This document shows, one piece after another, positions 1 to 12,636 of a stretch of 64,000 bases of DNA. The DNA is taken from the NCBI GenBank assembly GCA_012861695.1, contig JAAOOA010000189.1:458501-522500 (forward strand), in the 5' to 3' direction. The position numbers were made by a program, and so were the translations under genes. The notes beneath the pieces are model-generated. The model saw only the letters and a program-made list of their open reading frames with translations, was not told where the DNA came from and made no database searches. The number at the start of each line of letters is the position of its first letter. Position 1 is the first letter of the stretch. The DNA is from Trematomus loennbergii (taxonomy: Eukaryota; Chordata; Actinopteri; Perciformes; Nototheniidae).

Positions 1-208
1 AGTTTACACACAGACAGCTGATGAAAATATACATGGGCTGATGCAGAGACTTCTCCAGGAACACTGCCAGAATAATGACCATGTTAGCAGAGACTATAGT
101 CACATAGATGAACAGACACAAGATGAAGAACAGGTATCTGAGGGGCCCAAAGTCTGCAAACACAGTGAACTGAAAGTAGGGAGGGTTCAGGCTGCTGTTG
201 CTCGTCAT
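1..208 (-). CDS. Odorant receptor 1, N-terminal part only (cut by window start)
   Basis: This is the start of a seven-transmembrane odorant receptor, a G-protein-coupled chemosensory receptor of olfactory neurons. The ATG complement is at 206-208 and about 69 codons are present. They cover an extracellular N-terminus with an N-S-S glycosylation site at residues 4-6, TM1, and the HQPMY motif before TM2. The frame is open throughout and nearly identical to receptor 2, differing for example by Val instead of Ala after Asn42-Met43. The rest lies to the left of the window, so whether the gene is intact cannot be judged. A splice-acceptor-like CAG sits two bases before the ATG after a pyrimidine-rich stretch. 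Confidence 0.9.
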   Translation of the reverse strand, partial: MTSNSSLNPPYFQFTVFADFGPLRYLFFILCLFIYVTIVSANMVIILAVFLEKSLHQPMYIFISCLCVN

Positions 209-353
209 GTCTGCTCCAAAGAGAGGAACAATACAGGAACTGTTAATGAGATGTTGTTAGCTACATTTCAGATATTAATACAAAATCAGCCTGCATGCAA
301 TCTCCAACAGTTGTATGTGACCATGTTAAATATAACATCTGGGAAAATCTCAC

Positions 354-396
354 CTCCACACACAGTAGTTCACAGACTTATTCAGGCTCTCTATAT
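354..396 (-). other. Candidate 5-prime non-coding exon (proximal) of receptor 1
   Basis: On the minus strand a polypyrimidine tract ending CTTCGCAG is followed by 43 bases ending TGTGGAG and then a GTGAGA donor. The donor lies about 145 bases upstream of the receptor ATG, which itself follows a CAG acceptor. The arrangement is conserved at 32719-32761 and 62015-62057. The exon is inferred from splice signals only; no transcript evidence is available. Confidence 0.4.
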
Positions 397-1055
397 CTGC
401 GAAGAAAGGGGGAATATAAATGCACAATAAGGGAAATGTTCAAAGGAAAATGTCGTAATTCAACACCTACAGTAATACAAAAAACAAGCCTGCGTGCATG
501 TGAATTGAACCTTCCTAACACTTGTACATGACAATATTGAATTTAACTTCAGGTAGCTGGAGAAGAGAAGCACACACATGAAGGGCAGGAAAAAAGTCTC
601 ATAAACTACATGAACCACCACATGGTAATTCGCATTGATTTAAACATTATTTCACACTCTTACACATTGCCTCCTTCATGTTTGCAAGTTGGCCTAAACA
701 GAGAACACATTCATAGACAGAACAAGAGTTATAGAAAGGAGATGCAAGACTTAAGGAAAGGTCACAAGCAGACAATAATCAATATAATCTAATTTGAAGT
801 AAGTCAAATATAAGTGAGAATATATTCTTTCCTTATGTTAAATACATATATGTGCACAAATACTTGCATGCAGAAGCAGTATACACATGTATGCAGTATG
901 ATTATCTACCTGTGTCAAGGTACTAACAATAAATCAACATATGTTACTCAATATTAATATATTAATATGAATACAAAATCAGCCTGCATGCATGCATGTG
1001 AATTGTAAAATCTCCTAGGGTTGTACGTGACAATATTGTGCTGGGAATATCTCAC

Positions 1056-1138
1056 CTCCACATACACTACATGCAGCAAAGATCTGGCATGTCTCAGTTA
1101 TTCAAACAGGAGTTCACAGACTTACTCACTTTCTATAT
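1056..1138 (-). other. Candidate 5-prime non-coding exon (distal) of receptor 1
   Basis: This is the counterpart of 354-396 in the second half of the internal duplication. On the minus strand the acceptor CTTTTTATCCAG is followed by 83 bases and the donor GTGAGATA. It recurs at 33426-33508 and 62722-62803 (one base shorter). It could be an alternative first or second exon of the same receptor; this is inference from signals only. Confidence 0.35.
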
Positions 1139-1399
1139 CTGGATAAAAAGGAGGGAATATAAATGCAACTTGTCCTAATTCAACACATACAATACTAAAA
1201 ACCACAATAACCTGCATGCATGTGAATGGCAAACGCTCACAGTTGGACCTGACAATAGTACATATAAATTCCAAGTAACTGAAGAAGTGATGTACACAAA
1301 ATAAGACCTTCTCATAAACTACATGCACCACAATCCTGGCATTTCTCAGTTATTTAAACAGTATTTCACTCACATTTAAAATGTTTGTGTTTGCACCTA

Positions 1400-2690
<1,291 letters not shown>

Positions 2691-2741
<51 letters not shown>

Positions 2742-2744
2742 TGT
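2691..2744. repeat. (GT)n microsatellite, short
   Basis: GT repeat with one GG interruption near 2734. Confidence 0.97.
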
Positions 2745-3254
2745 TGGCCTCTCAGTAATATGATGCAATGTGTTCAGATCACAGCCGTGTCCACAGAAGC
2801 TGATGTAATGAGGGTCATTAGAGCCCCTCCCCCCCCTCTCCGGACTACAGCCAGTGTACATAGAGTTAATTATGACCCAGTGGTCACAGTGAGTCTCAGG
2901 GGCGGGGGGGAGGGGGGGCTCTGTTGTCACAAACACAACACACACTCACCTGAGCTGCTGAGTAGGTGAGGTGATTATCTCAGTAATTGGTCCGAGGCGC
3001 TCAACAAAAAAGGTTTCTCCTTAGTCCTCTGAGGAGAGAAACTTTGGCCTGTTAGCAAACACATTAACAACTTTATAAGATCATTTAATATAAGAAATGG
3101 CTATATAATATACAGAGTAATACAAAATAATATGATGTAACACGTTATAATAATTAACATAAATAATAATAAAGTGAGACTTAATGATGTTTTCTGTAAT
3201 CCACTCAAACATCCAAAATCCATATTAAGGATTACGTTTTACTGTCTTTGTCTG

Positions 3255-3438
<184 letters not shown>

Positions 3439-3639
3439 CAACGTTTTTCAGGCCAGGGACCCCCAAACTGATGGAGAGCTGGAGCAGCGACCCCCCTACT
3501 ATATGTATGGCATACAATTGTGTGTTATATTAAACGGGGCCTAGTGCCGTGTATAAACATAGCTACTCTGTTATTGTACATTCAATACTAAGCTATTCAA
3601 ATAATACACAGGTTAATATATTCATGTTTTTATTTTAAA

Positions 3640-3840
3640 CATGTGCAAGGTACAGGGTGGCCGTGCCACTGCCATTTATAAACATACATCTTGCACGGAA
3701 CACAGAGCTATTAAAATAATTCACAGATTCAAGTTTTAACTTCAAACAAGTGCAAGGTACAGGGTGGCCGTGCCACTGCCATTTATAAACATACATCTTG
3801 CATACAACACTGAGCTATTAAAATAATTCACAGATTTGTT
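3640..3840. repeat. Approximately 118-bp tandem duplication inside the hAT remnant
   Basis: The phrase 'gtgcaaggtacagggtggcc' and the following 'gtgccactgccatttataaa' occur twice about 118 bases apart, followed each time by 'gagctattaaaataattcac'. Confidence 0.85.
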
Positions 3841-4287
3841 TCTTCTGGGCAATCTGAAGAGCAATTTGATAAGAGCATTTCAAAGCTAGCTCACCAACTT
3901 TGGCTGATTTTCTGATCAATATCTGTTGACCTTGGAGGGATTTGAGGCTAGCTTGGAAGTATTCAACAGGTTTGTCTTTTAAGTGGCTGTGTGTTGTCTC
4001 CAAGTGACGCTGCAGCTTTGATGGCTTCATAGATTCATTTGAAAGAACAGTAGAGCAAATGACACACATTGGAAATGCAATGCCATCTGTCTCCTTACAG
4101 GTAATACCAAACTTCAGATAATTATCTGCATATTTTCGGGTCTTCTCTCGTTTGCGCTTACCCTTATTAGCTGCTACATCAGCAGCAGGTTTCGCCTCGC
4201 CACTTGCATGTTCACTGGTGGTTTCTGAGGTGGATGGTATCTCTCTTGTGCTTGTGGATTTTTTGGTCGAGTTACAAAACGATCCAT
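3818..4287 (-). pseudogene. ZBED5-like hAT transposase, N-terminal fragment with frameshift
   Basis: The minus-strand frame starts MDRFVTRPK at 4287 and needs one frame change in an A-run near 4260 to continue. It then passes through a Ser/Thr-rich segment and a basic KGKRKREKTRKY stretch. A BED zinc finger follows: C-V-I-C, the family-typical NESMKPSKLQRHL, then an H-x-H pair, all near 4065-3970. The frame stops shortly after IAQKKQICEL, long before the catalytic RNase-H-like domain, which full-length relatives (about 600 residues) carry. It belongs to the Buster group of hAT transposases by the NESMKPSK motif; this is recognition from memory. Non-functional as seen. Confidence 0.75.
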
Positions 4288-4784
4288 TTTTATATATATA
4301 TAAGGTATGGTCTTCTCAATAATATCGCAGCGTGCGTCCTTGTGTCTGGGTCCTTAGTAAACTGGGGACTGAATAGGCTCTCGGCCAATCACGGGGAACC
4401 TGACAGAGCCAGCGTGTGTCATGCAGCCTCGTGATTGGCACAGCAGCGATAGGGGCGGGTCCTCCCCTTTGTGTACAGGACGCCTGGTGGGACAGGTCCG
4501 GGGTAGTCTCCTGCTGTGAGTGAACCGGCGCCTAGCTTGAGATAGCTACTGTGTGTAGCTGAATGCGTGCATTGCTGACTGAAAGATAACGTCTTCTGCC
4601 TCCATTTCTCCGTTCGCTACAATATGTTGGATTCATGTTAATGTGCATTTAAAGACATTTCAATTTGTGGAAAAAAAATGTTTGGAATCTTTTTTTTTTT
4701 AAGAAATATTAAAAATGGTCTAATCAACCAAAGATTTCGCGACCCCCTGCAGTACCTCCGCGGACCCCCTGTTGAAGACCTCTG

Positions 4785-5112
4785 CTTTAAGTAAACAAAC
4801 TCCTCAAAAGTTAGCATTACATAACTCTTCAGGAACATATTTAAAAATGACTTGTCAGAAAACTTGTAATGTAAAAGATAACTGTGTTAATGTCCGTAAT
4901 GAAGTGGGGGGGGTTTCATGGTGATATCTGGTAGTTTATTGTTTACCCTATTCTCCTGTAGTGTGTACAACATGTATGAGTTTTACAATCCACCTCTCTC
5001 CTCCTCAGAAGTCTCCACGTCAGTGTCCTTACTGTGCATCATTCCTCTGCATATTGTGAGGCTTCTCACACACACAGACTGCCTATCATTTAAAAGCTTA
5101 ACATATAATGTA
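4785..5112. other. Shared flank, no gene seen
   Basis: This matches unit B at 34945-35100 and 38573-38740. In B the L2-like LINE interrupts it at 'accctattct'. No coding feature recognised. Confidence 0.6.
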
Positions 5113-5683
5113 CCTGTCACATCCTCATGATGCTGATGGCAAACATTCTACCGATGCAATAGGGAACGTTCTGAATGCCTCATCAAATGGCCTTCATAAA
5201 GATCTCATTTGCATCAGAATCAGAATCAGAAGTGCTTTATTTGTCCGCGCATCGTGGAAATGTTCATGAACAGCAGATTGTGCAGGTAAGGTCAAGTATG
5301 CACACGTTATTAATAACACAATAGGTCAAAAACAATATAACAGACATGTACGCCATGTTAATAAAAGTAGCAGTAGGAGGGTATATTGCACAAAGTATTG
5401 TATATTTTTAATTGGAGGATAAAAACCTCTTTATTGGTCACAAATACATTTAAAAAGCACACACAGTGAAATGTGGTCTCTGCTTTTAACCCATCCTAGT
5501 ATAGCTATTGAGTGGGCCCTCTCCCAGCAGTAGCAGTCCACACTCCATTTTTAGATCTGTTCGGGGACTTGAACCGACAACCCTACGGCAGTTATTGCAC
5601 ATCAGAAGTCTGGTAGCTCTGTGTACAAATGTGCAAAATAATCTGAGGGTTGTCTGAAGATAAAAAAAGTGAACTGTTGATGT
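5113..5683. repeat. Retroposon-derived block (copy 1 of 3)
   Basis: The block contains 'cagaatcagaatcagaagtg' followed by 'ctttatttgtcc', a 3-prime tail type common in fish retroposons, then a second repeat ending 'ggacttgaaccgacaaccct'. It recurs at 38730-39165 (shorter) and 47876-48465. No open reading frame. Confidence 0.65.
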
Positions 5684-5686
5684 ATG

Positions 5687-5787
5687 CCACTGTGGTGCTG
5701 TTGTTGCACCTGACCAGTACAGATGCCCACTGACCCACAGCCCCCTCTCCCTCCTCCCCAGTCCTGTGTTGCCCCAGCAAGCACAGA
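5687..5787 (-). mobile_element. DIRS element, 3-prime scrap
   Basis: The sequence matches the end of the DIRS recombinase gene and following region in unit B (39174-39303), from 'gtatgccactgtggtgctgt' to 'agacgatgaaaagga'. In A the element then stops abruptly against a Harbinger end. Confidence 0.8.
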
Positions 5788-5794
5788 CGATGAA

Positions 5795-5867
5795 AAGGAC
5801 TAAAGAGTTCTCATGAACTAAGTTCTGATGAACCTTTGTGGGAAAAGTACTGCGGTGTGAAAGCGCC
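5795..5867. mobile_element. Harbinger-like MITE, right end only
   Basis: This matches the right end of the complete element at 41023-41868, including 'ctgcggtgtgaaagcgcc'. The left 770 bases are gone. Confidence 0.75.
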
Positions 5868-7580
5868 TCATATAGATGTTTTTATTTTAAAGTAAATTCA
5901 GATTGAACAAAGTAAATAAATGTAAATTATAGTGTCCGTCCAAAAACAAAACATTACTTATAGTGAAAACCACCCTTGAATGATGGGATGGTAGACTAAA
6001 AGCTTTAGGAATCCAAACTATAACATATAATAAGTACCCTGTATCAAGATTGATGCAAAACAAGTGACATTTGACCTTTTTAGAGAGATTTAGCAACAAA
6101 AACCCACCTCTGGGGTCATTTGGGTGGATTTGCCGTTTCTCTGGAACCCATCGGTCGATTTTGGTGATTGCCATCTCTTTTGAACCGTTAGGGAAATTAA
6201 GTCATAAGAAATATTTGTACAGGCTTTAGACAAAGACTACATTTTAAGAAAGGAGAATAATTAAAAATGTGTGGATTGTTTTGTCAAACCAGGGATAAAG
6301 GCTGTAGAGTTTATTCACTTTTTCACATTTTTCTCCTTAATGACCCGAAAAAAAGGAGTTGAATCTTAGAAAATGAAGTCAAAGCCTAACTGGGATTTAT
6401 TCGATTACCTGCTTATAAATATGTACAATTAGCGAGAGCATTTAAAAGGTCAAATGTCACTTGTTTTGCATCAATCTTGATACAGGGTACTGATTACATG
6501 TTATAGTTTGGATTCCCAAAAAAATGACATTCCCACAACAAATGACCATATCTTCACTTCTAAAAGGGGTACATTCATAATCTTTTTTCTCAAAGCAAGG
6601 ATACATCTGTGAGTTGGACGTCCAAAATAAAATAATTACTTATAGTGAAAACCACCCTTGCATGATGGGATAGTAGACTAAAAGCTTTAGGAATCCAAAC
6701 TATAACATATAATAAGTACCCTGTATCAAGATTGATGCAAAACAAGTGACATTTGACCTTTTTAGAGAGATTTTGTAAAAAAAAAACACTTCTGGGGTCA
6801 TTTGGGTGCATTTTCCATATCTCTGGAACCCATCGGTCGATTTGATGATTGACATCTCTTTTTAACCGTTAGAGCAATATAATCGAGGGGAAGTTCCTAA
6901 AACCCATCTAAACATCACCCATTGGTGAATGAGTGATGCGTAGCCAGAATGCCCCGGAACCGGAAGCTGCGATACACTCTGGTGGCTATCATTAGCAGCT
7001 AATATGAAATCTCCGTTTTTGACATAAAAATGGAATGATGGATTATCAGTAATCATTTCAAAGTGACAGACACATTGGATTAACCTATGGATTAACCCTC
7101 AGCAGCGTTTTTATCGTTTTAATGCCATTGAACACGACTTTTGATCAGAATAACAGCTAAGGTGAGAGGATCTCCCGTGAATGGTCCGTGAAGCTACGTG
7201 TTGTGATGTCTGTGTTTGCTTCCGCTGCCGCGAGTTCTGATCGCTCAGTGATGATACTGATATTTCTGGAATCTGTGGAATCTCAGTTTACTAATCGCTG
7301 GATTGGATGTGCAGTTACGATAAGTAATAAGGGTATTTATACCGTGAGTTCTGTGCTAAGTGCGTTAGCATTTTTCCGCTCAGGGCTAATTTAGACGCTT
7401 CTTGTGAGACTTGTGCTTTGTTTCGGTGAAAATGGTTCATATCTTCAGTTAGCTGAGTTTCTAACCGTTAAGTGAGTATGACACATTCATAGGTTTTTAA
7501 ATATTAAGAAGCCCTGAGACACAGTTTCGTGAAAAAACGACCCGCCAGAACCGGATTAGGGTCCTCTCGGGCTTAACAGG
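5868..7580. mobile_element. piggyBac-like repeat, left-truncated
   Basis: The right end reads 'gggcttaacagg' followed by TTAA (7581-7584). The same sequence in unit B is the right part of 40865-43571. It includes internal direct copies of 'gcatcaatcttgatacaggg' segments (about 6040 and 6470, then 6730) in both orientations. No transposase was recognised; family assignment rests on the TTAA duplications seen at better preserved copies. Confidence 0.65.
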
Positions 7581-7584
7581 TTAA

Positions 7585-7700
7585 ATGCTCTCGCTAATTG
7601 TACATATTTAAAAGCAGGTAAACGAATAAATCCCAGTTAGGCTTTGACTTCATTTTCTAAGATTCAACTCCTTTTTTTCGGGTCATTAAAGAGCAACTTG
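7585..7700. repeat. Arm of a large foldback repeat
   Basis: From 'atgctctcgctaattgtaca' to 'tttttttcgggtcattaa', this is the inverted counterpart of 6335-6440 in the same unit and of 40755-40860 in unit B. Confidence 0.7.
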
Positions 7701-7726
7701 CAGGGTTTTTTTTTTACTACATTTAT

Positions 7727-8158
7727 TCTTAAAGGGGACCTATCATGCAAAATGCACTTTTGTACGTCTTTTACATGAATATGTGTCCCCGGTGTTCCAG
7801 GGAACTCACCAAGTGTCAGAAAACACAACCCTCTCTATTTTCCTCCATACCCAAATCTCTAAAAAAGGGGCTGCAACGGATCTGATAAAAACTGATCCAG
7901 ATTTGAACACTGTCCTGACGTCAGGACGGTGGCGCTACGGCTATTGGGCCAACTCCACCAATCAGGAGGAGACAGCCACGGCATTGCCGTTCGAAAGCGC
8001 TGAGACGCTGTAGTACATATGTCAGGCCTCTAGATGGTGCTGTTCTCACAGAATCAACCCTTGCAAAAACAGGGGTAAAAAAGTACAAATTGAGCGAAAT
8101 GAGGCATGGCTAAAATGCATGATCTGTTTGGTATTTTGAAAAAATAAAATATGCCTTA
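7727..8158. mobile_element. Short MITE, interrupted
   Basis: The element starts 'aaaggggacctatcatgcaa'. In B the complete copy (43720-44215) ends 'gcatgataggtccacttt', forming inverted termini. In A it is cut at TA 8157-8158 by another element. Confidence 0.75.
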
Positions 8159-9245
8159 CAGATGGGGCATCTTATTTCAGACTCCAGCATACAGCTTCCT
8201 GCCTACTACCAGCCAGTTACCTGCCTAAGACCTGCCAAAGACCAGTATCTGGGAATGTTAAGCCCTCCCACTATTTTCCAAGAGGGCATTGCCAGATTTT
8301 CAATTTCAGGATTTAACCAGGAGATGGCGCTATATATTAAATAACTATGGCCAAACTAAGACTTAGTTTTTCACAAAAGAAAATGCAGATATTATATAAA
8401 AAACTAAAGTTAAAATCTTGTTTTTAATGCCCCAAGAGCAATAAAAACACTTGTTAAAAAAATCCTGAGTGAGGCTTTCATAAATTGCATTTAGCTGACG
8501 CTTTTATCCAAAGCGACTTACTATTTAATAAATGATAAATGATTATTCATAACAAATATGAGTGATGTGTGATTATTATTCATGCTATATACTGATATAG
8601 GGCTAAGTAAGCAATCAATCCTGCAAATGAACCCTTAGTTGTTCAATATATTTATTCAGACAATGTGAGTAGAAATACAGAAATTACATTTAGTTTATTT
8701 ATTTATGTAACTGTATTTCTCGTTCAAAGCACTCACTTTGTATGTTAACTTCCTGCCAGTAACTGATACAACTTAAAAAAGAAAATTACAAACAAAAATC
8801 CCAATATTTCAGAAAATATAAGGACTGTTTTCAGAGCTGGAAGAAGTACTCAGATTGTGTTTTTAATTCAAGTAGAAGAACCAGAGTGTAGGAATACTCT
8901 GTTACAAATAAAAGTCCTGCATTCAAAATGTTACTCAAGTAAAAGTACAAAAGTGTTAGCATCAAAATATACTTAAAGTACCAAAAGTAAAAGTACTTAA
9001 TATGCAGATTTGCCCATTTCAGAGTAATATATATGATATGATTTTATTATAATAACCCTTATCAACGCTGGTAAAGGTGCAGCTATATTTTAATGTACTT
9101 TGTATGCTGCAGGGTAGCTGGATTTACTCCAGGTCTGATTTAAGAGTTGATTTTATTTCACATTATTTATCCAAATCTGTCAAGTAACTAAAGTTATTGA
9201 ATAAATGTAAAAGTCCAAGATTTACCTCTGAATGTGGGGGGGCTC
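8159..9245. mobile_element. TA-flanked DNA element, one end plus partial interior
   Basis: It begins CAGATGGGGCATCTTATTTC directly after TA. About 510 bases (8159-8667) match, in inverted orientation, the right end of the complete element at 16781-20292. A later patch, 'ctctgttagaaggtgcgaca' near 9232, also matches inverted (19618-19648). The opposite terminus was not found. Non-coding; 8700-9225 has no recognisable feature. Confidence 0.7.
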
Positions 9246-9640
9246 TGTTAGAAGGTGCGACAGGGGGGGGGGGGGAGAGAGGCCCGCCTTTAAAAAATGT
9301 AAACAGCATCATGTAAGTTGCGCTGACAGGTGACAGAGGTCCACAGACGGTCCCGTAGACAGTTCACGAGCTCAGTCACTTCATAACACCAAAGATGGAT
9401 GGCGGTAAACGCTCTAAAGTGAGGCTAAACACTAATACAGAAAAAGACAAGGCACAGTGTAATGCCTGTTAATAGCTTGCCACAGGCATAGCTCAGTTCA
9501 CATAAAGCACAGCTATTGTGCAATACATTTGTATTGCATGTATATCTTTTATTTGTAAAAATGTCATTAAAGCTTAAAAGAATAAAGATATTTTGTTATC
9601 TAAACGTTTGACCTCTTTCTTTTACAATTTTGGAATCGAA
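9246..9640. other. Shared non-coding block
   Basis: From 'ggcatcatgtaagttgcgct'-like sequence to 'acaattttggaatcgaaacg', this matches unit B 45720-46075. It contains a short frame starting MDGGKRSKVRLNTNTEKDK near 9394, also present in B; too short to call a gene. Confidence 0.5.
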
Positions 9641-9786
9641 ACGGGGAATCGATAAGAACCGGAATCGATAAGAACCTGAATCGATAAGAACCGGAATCGA
9701 TAAGAACCTGAATCGATAAGAACCGGAATCGATAAGAACCGGAATCGATAAGAACCGGAATCGATAAGAACCGGAATCTGAATCGA
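9641..9786. repeat. 16-bp minisatellite
   Basis: About nine copies of GGAATCGATAAGAACC with a TGAATC variant. Unit B has only one unit at this place (46070-46086), so the array expanded in A. Unit C resumes just after it at 63534. Confidence 0.95.
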
Positions 9787-10147
9787 TAGATTTCAAACGA
9801 TACCCATCCCTAATGATGAGGCCCTTTGTTTAGCGAGCGTCAACGGGGGGGGGGGGGCACACTAATTGCGCCGCATAAGCATACGTGCGCATTTACATTT
9901 TGATGAGGCTCCCTCCACCAGGTGAGGCCCCACGCAGTCTGCGTGATCGGCCTGTAGGGAGGGGCGGCCCTGCCCTAACGTGTAAACTTATACACACATT
10001 TGTACCAGTGCTTTTCACAAGTAGACTCTTGCAGGCCAGAGGAGCTGGAGTGAGTCAACAACAACACAACAACAACAACAACACAAAAGACATATCTGAA
10101 GTGATCAGGAAGAACAGAAAGAGGAAAGGAAAGAGAGATGAAGAGAC
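9787..10147. other. Non-coding stretch shared with unit C
   Basis: It matches 63540-63895 closely and includes a G-run (9845-9857) and a (CAA)n tract near 10059-10084. Unit B lacks it. No gene assigned. Confidence 0.6.
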
Positions 10148-10150
10148 CAG

Positions 10151-11250
10151 AGGCCTGTACTACGAAGCTGGATTTTCGCTTAGCCGGCTAAATTCAGGGA
10201 AAACTCGGGCTTTCCGGTCCTACGACGCTGGTTCTCTTTTTAGCAGGCTAGATTTCCATGGTAACTTATGCTGAGCGGCAAACCTGCTCCGGAGCAGGTT
10301 AGGTGGCAGGCTAAGAGATCAACTCAGTGAAAGCACCGCCTGCTGACCAATCAGAGCTCCGTGTGCGGAGTTTAAAGCTATCAATTCATATGACAGGAGG
10401 AGAAAGGAAATACAGAAAAACTGCCGTTGCAGGAAAGACGACCGGCCAAAATCAACTGACTGTGTGAACGTGAAATGAATAGAATATCCCTCCCATCTTC
10501 AGAGCAATCTGACTATTATAACATTAGCGTTAAGAAAGCTTACTTAAATATCTGCCACGACATAAGTAACCGGATCAGAGTAACATTAAGTACAGTCCGC
10601 GGCACTGTGAGTGCAGACGTCGATGTGTCCCATTATCATTCATATCATATCACATCATAATGTATCATATATTTCCTTATTTGAGTCAGCTTCTTGAGCC
10701 GTATCTGGCCGTGCAACACTCACAGTGTCACATACTGGATGCAGAAGCATTATTTTAAGCAACACATTAAATTGACGAAACACTCGAGTCAAATTCTCCT
10801 AATTAAAGTCAGATCCACTCGTGTCTTAGACGGGGCAGTGATTTCATAAACCTGTTAATGTACGCATTCAAACACTTTTTCTGTTACCAGCTGTATTCAC
10901 CTTGCAGGTGCAGCTATGTGGCTTTGATCCTGGATAAAGTGTTTAAGTCATGGATGTTTAAAGTTTAACTTCCTCATATTTGACTAATATTAAAGTTCAC
11001 TTTTCATTCAGGAAGTATGACGCTGCGCTGTCAGTACGCTTCTCCGTGTTTGAGATTGGTCGAATGCTCCAAATACCACCCCTTTCATGTGAACGCGCAC
11101 CTAACTAGATAGGACACGGCGGCTTGAGCGATCCACTTGATATCCAGCGTCGTAGTACAGTTTAGCGCCAGCGCGTATGTTTTGGATTACGCCAACCGGC
11201 TAACTCCAACATATCCAGGTTAAGTTGAACCAGCTTCGTAGTACAGGCCT
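10151..11250. mobile_element. Harbinger-like non-autonomous DNA transposon
   Basis: The termini are inverted repeats: AGGCCTGTACTACGAAGCTG at the left and the same sequence inverted at the right end. The flanks are CAG at 10148-10150 and CAG at 11251-11253. Unit C (about 63899-63905) reads straight through 'gaccaggagg' with a single CAG, an apparent empty site. A 3-bp CAG duplication fits the PIF/Harbinger preference for CWG. There is no transposase gene in the 1100 bases. Confidence 0.8.
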
Positions 11251-11336
11251 CAGGAGGGTCAGAGCAGGAGGAAGAGGAGGAGATGAAGAGACCAGGAGGG
11301 TCAGAGCAGGAGGAAGAGGAGGAGATGAAGAGACCC
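11251..11336. repeat. 42-bp tandem repeat, two units
   Basis: The unit is purine-rich, from AGGAGGGTCAGAGCAGGAGG to GATGAAGAGACC, and is repeated exactly twice. Related units occur at 12637-12672 and 63902-63975. Confidence 0.9.
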
Positions 11337-12148
11337 GGGCCCTTTCTCATGTCATCAAATGTCCCTCCTCGACTCCTCGGTCCTCCGGTAGTGACCCGGA
11401 AATGAATTTTAGCGCGCCATGTTGAAGGACATCTCATTTCTCGAAATGCACACCGAGGACCGAGCATCGAGCGCGAGGAGGCTCTCTGGAGGAGCTATAA
11501 CCGAGGATACACTGATGGGTCCTCCACGGTCCTCCACGGCTCCTTCGTGGATGCATTTCCGGCAACAGTGATGTTTCAAAGAGTCGAGACGCACGGCCGG
11601 ACTTATCTCAGCCAATCACAGCTCTGCATGCATCCCCTGGATATTATTTTATTAACTGCTTTCATCGCGACGCGATGTTTACAGTGAGAACAGCTGTGAG
11701 GTCCGTGCAGAAAGCAGAGCAGTGTGTATAATATATATCACTCAGTATAACAGGCCTACTCTCTTTATTTGCTTTAGTTTAGTAGATATCTACAAACAAA
11801 GTCAATATTTTTCTAAAACCATTTAGTGCTTCACATAATAAATACACAACGGCTGTAGCCTGATGATATGCTTTAGGAGCTGTAGGTGCGTGTGTGTGGT
11901 GTAGGTGTGTGTGGTACAGTGTGTGCTTAGATGCAGCGGACAGACAGGTCTCAGTTGGTTTGGTGTCCTCTGCTTACTTGTAATACTTGTAAATAAAACT
12001 TTTGGCCCGTCATTTATTTCCCTCATTGTAGCGACCAGAGAGGGGAGAGGGGGGGGGGATATATCCAGTCTCTGATAGTGTTACGTTATTATGAGAGTGC
12101 TCTGTTTGATACTGAAATTGTATATATTTATGTAAATATATACATATG

Positions 12149-12179
<31 letters not shown>

Positions 12180-12187
12180 TGTGTGTG

Positions 12188-12225
<38 letters not shown>

Positions 12226-12245
12226 TGTGTGTGTGTGTGTGTGTG

Positions 12246-12292
<47 letters not shown>

Positions 12293-12636
12293 TGTGTGTC
12301 TGTGTGTATGTCCGCATCTGTAGCCTGTTATTGTCTCATTATACCGCACTGTGAATGAATTAAAAGTAAATATATAAGTGGTCATGAACACATCTGTCCA
12401 TCAGACAGAGGGCTGCTGTGCCTCCTGTCATCATTAATGGACGTCTCTTTAAAATGACCGCTCAGAGGAGAGGAGTTCTCATTTCTCTAACCGCCTGCTG
12501 CTTCCCCTCCTCTCTCCTCGGTTCCCCTCCTCGGCTCCTCCGCTCGCATCTCCTGTAAGTCTCGAGGATAGGAGTCGAGGAGGGGAGTCGAGGAGGGGAG
12601 TCGAGGAGGGACATTTGAAGACATGAGAACGGGCCC
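11337..12636. mobile_element. TIR DNA element with GGGCCC ends
   Basis: The left end GGGCCCTTTCTCATGTCATC and the reverse complement of the right end, GGGCCCGTTCTCATGTCTTC, stay similar for about 40 bases, through 'aaatgtccctcctcgactcc'. Unit C lacks the segment. The superfamily is not assigned, and the exact target duplication is ambiguous because the ends are palindromic. It carries a GT microsatellite and a 14-bp tandem repeat (about 12570-12612). Confidence 0.7.
12147..12308. repeat. (GT)n microsatellite, interrupted
   Basis: GT array with several GG, TT and TC interruptions, inside the TIR element. Confidence 0.98.

Noticed and set aside
41..430. A 129-codon plus-strand frame identical in three places (also 32406-32795, 61702-62091)
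   Set aside because: It lies antisense to the receptor N-terminus and upstream region; its conservation is explained by the segmental duplication.
1122..1331. A 69-codon hydrophobic minus-strand frame repeated in all units
   Set aside because: It overlaps the candidate 5-prime exon module, has no recognisable domain, and the duplicated module (32715-33017) keeps only scattered residues; conservation reflects recent duplication.
5560..5600. tRNA-like phrase 'ggacttgaaccgacaaccct'
   Set aside because: It resembles a T-arm but no cloverleaf or A/B box pair could be built; treated as part of a retroposon.
9596..9796. Frame with repeated SYRFRFLSIP
   Set aside because: Translation of the 16-bp minisatellite.
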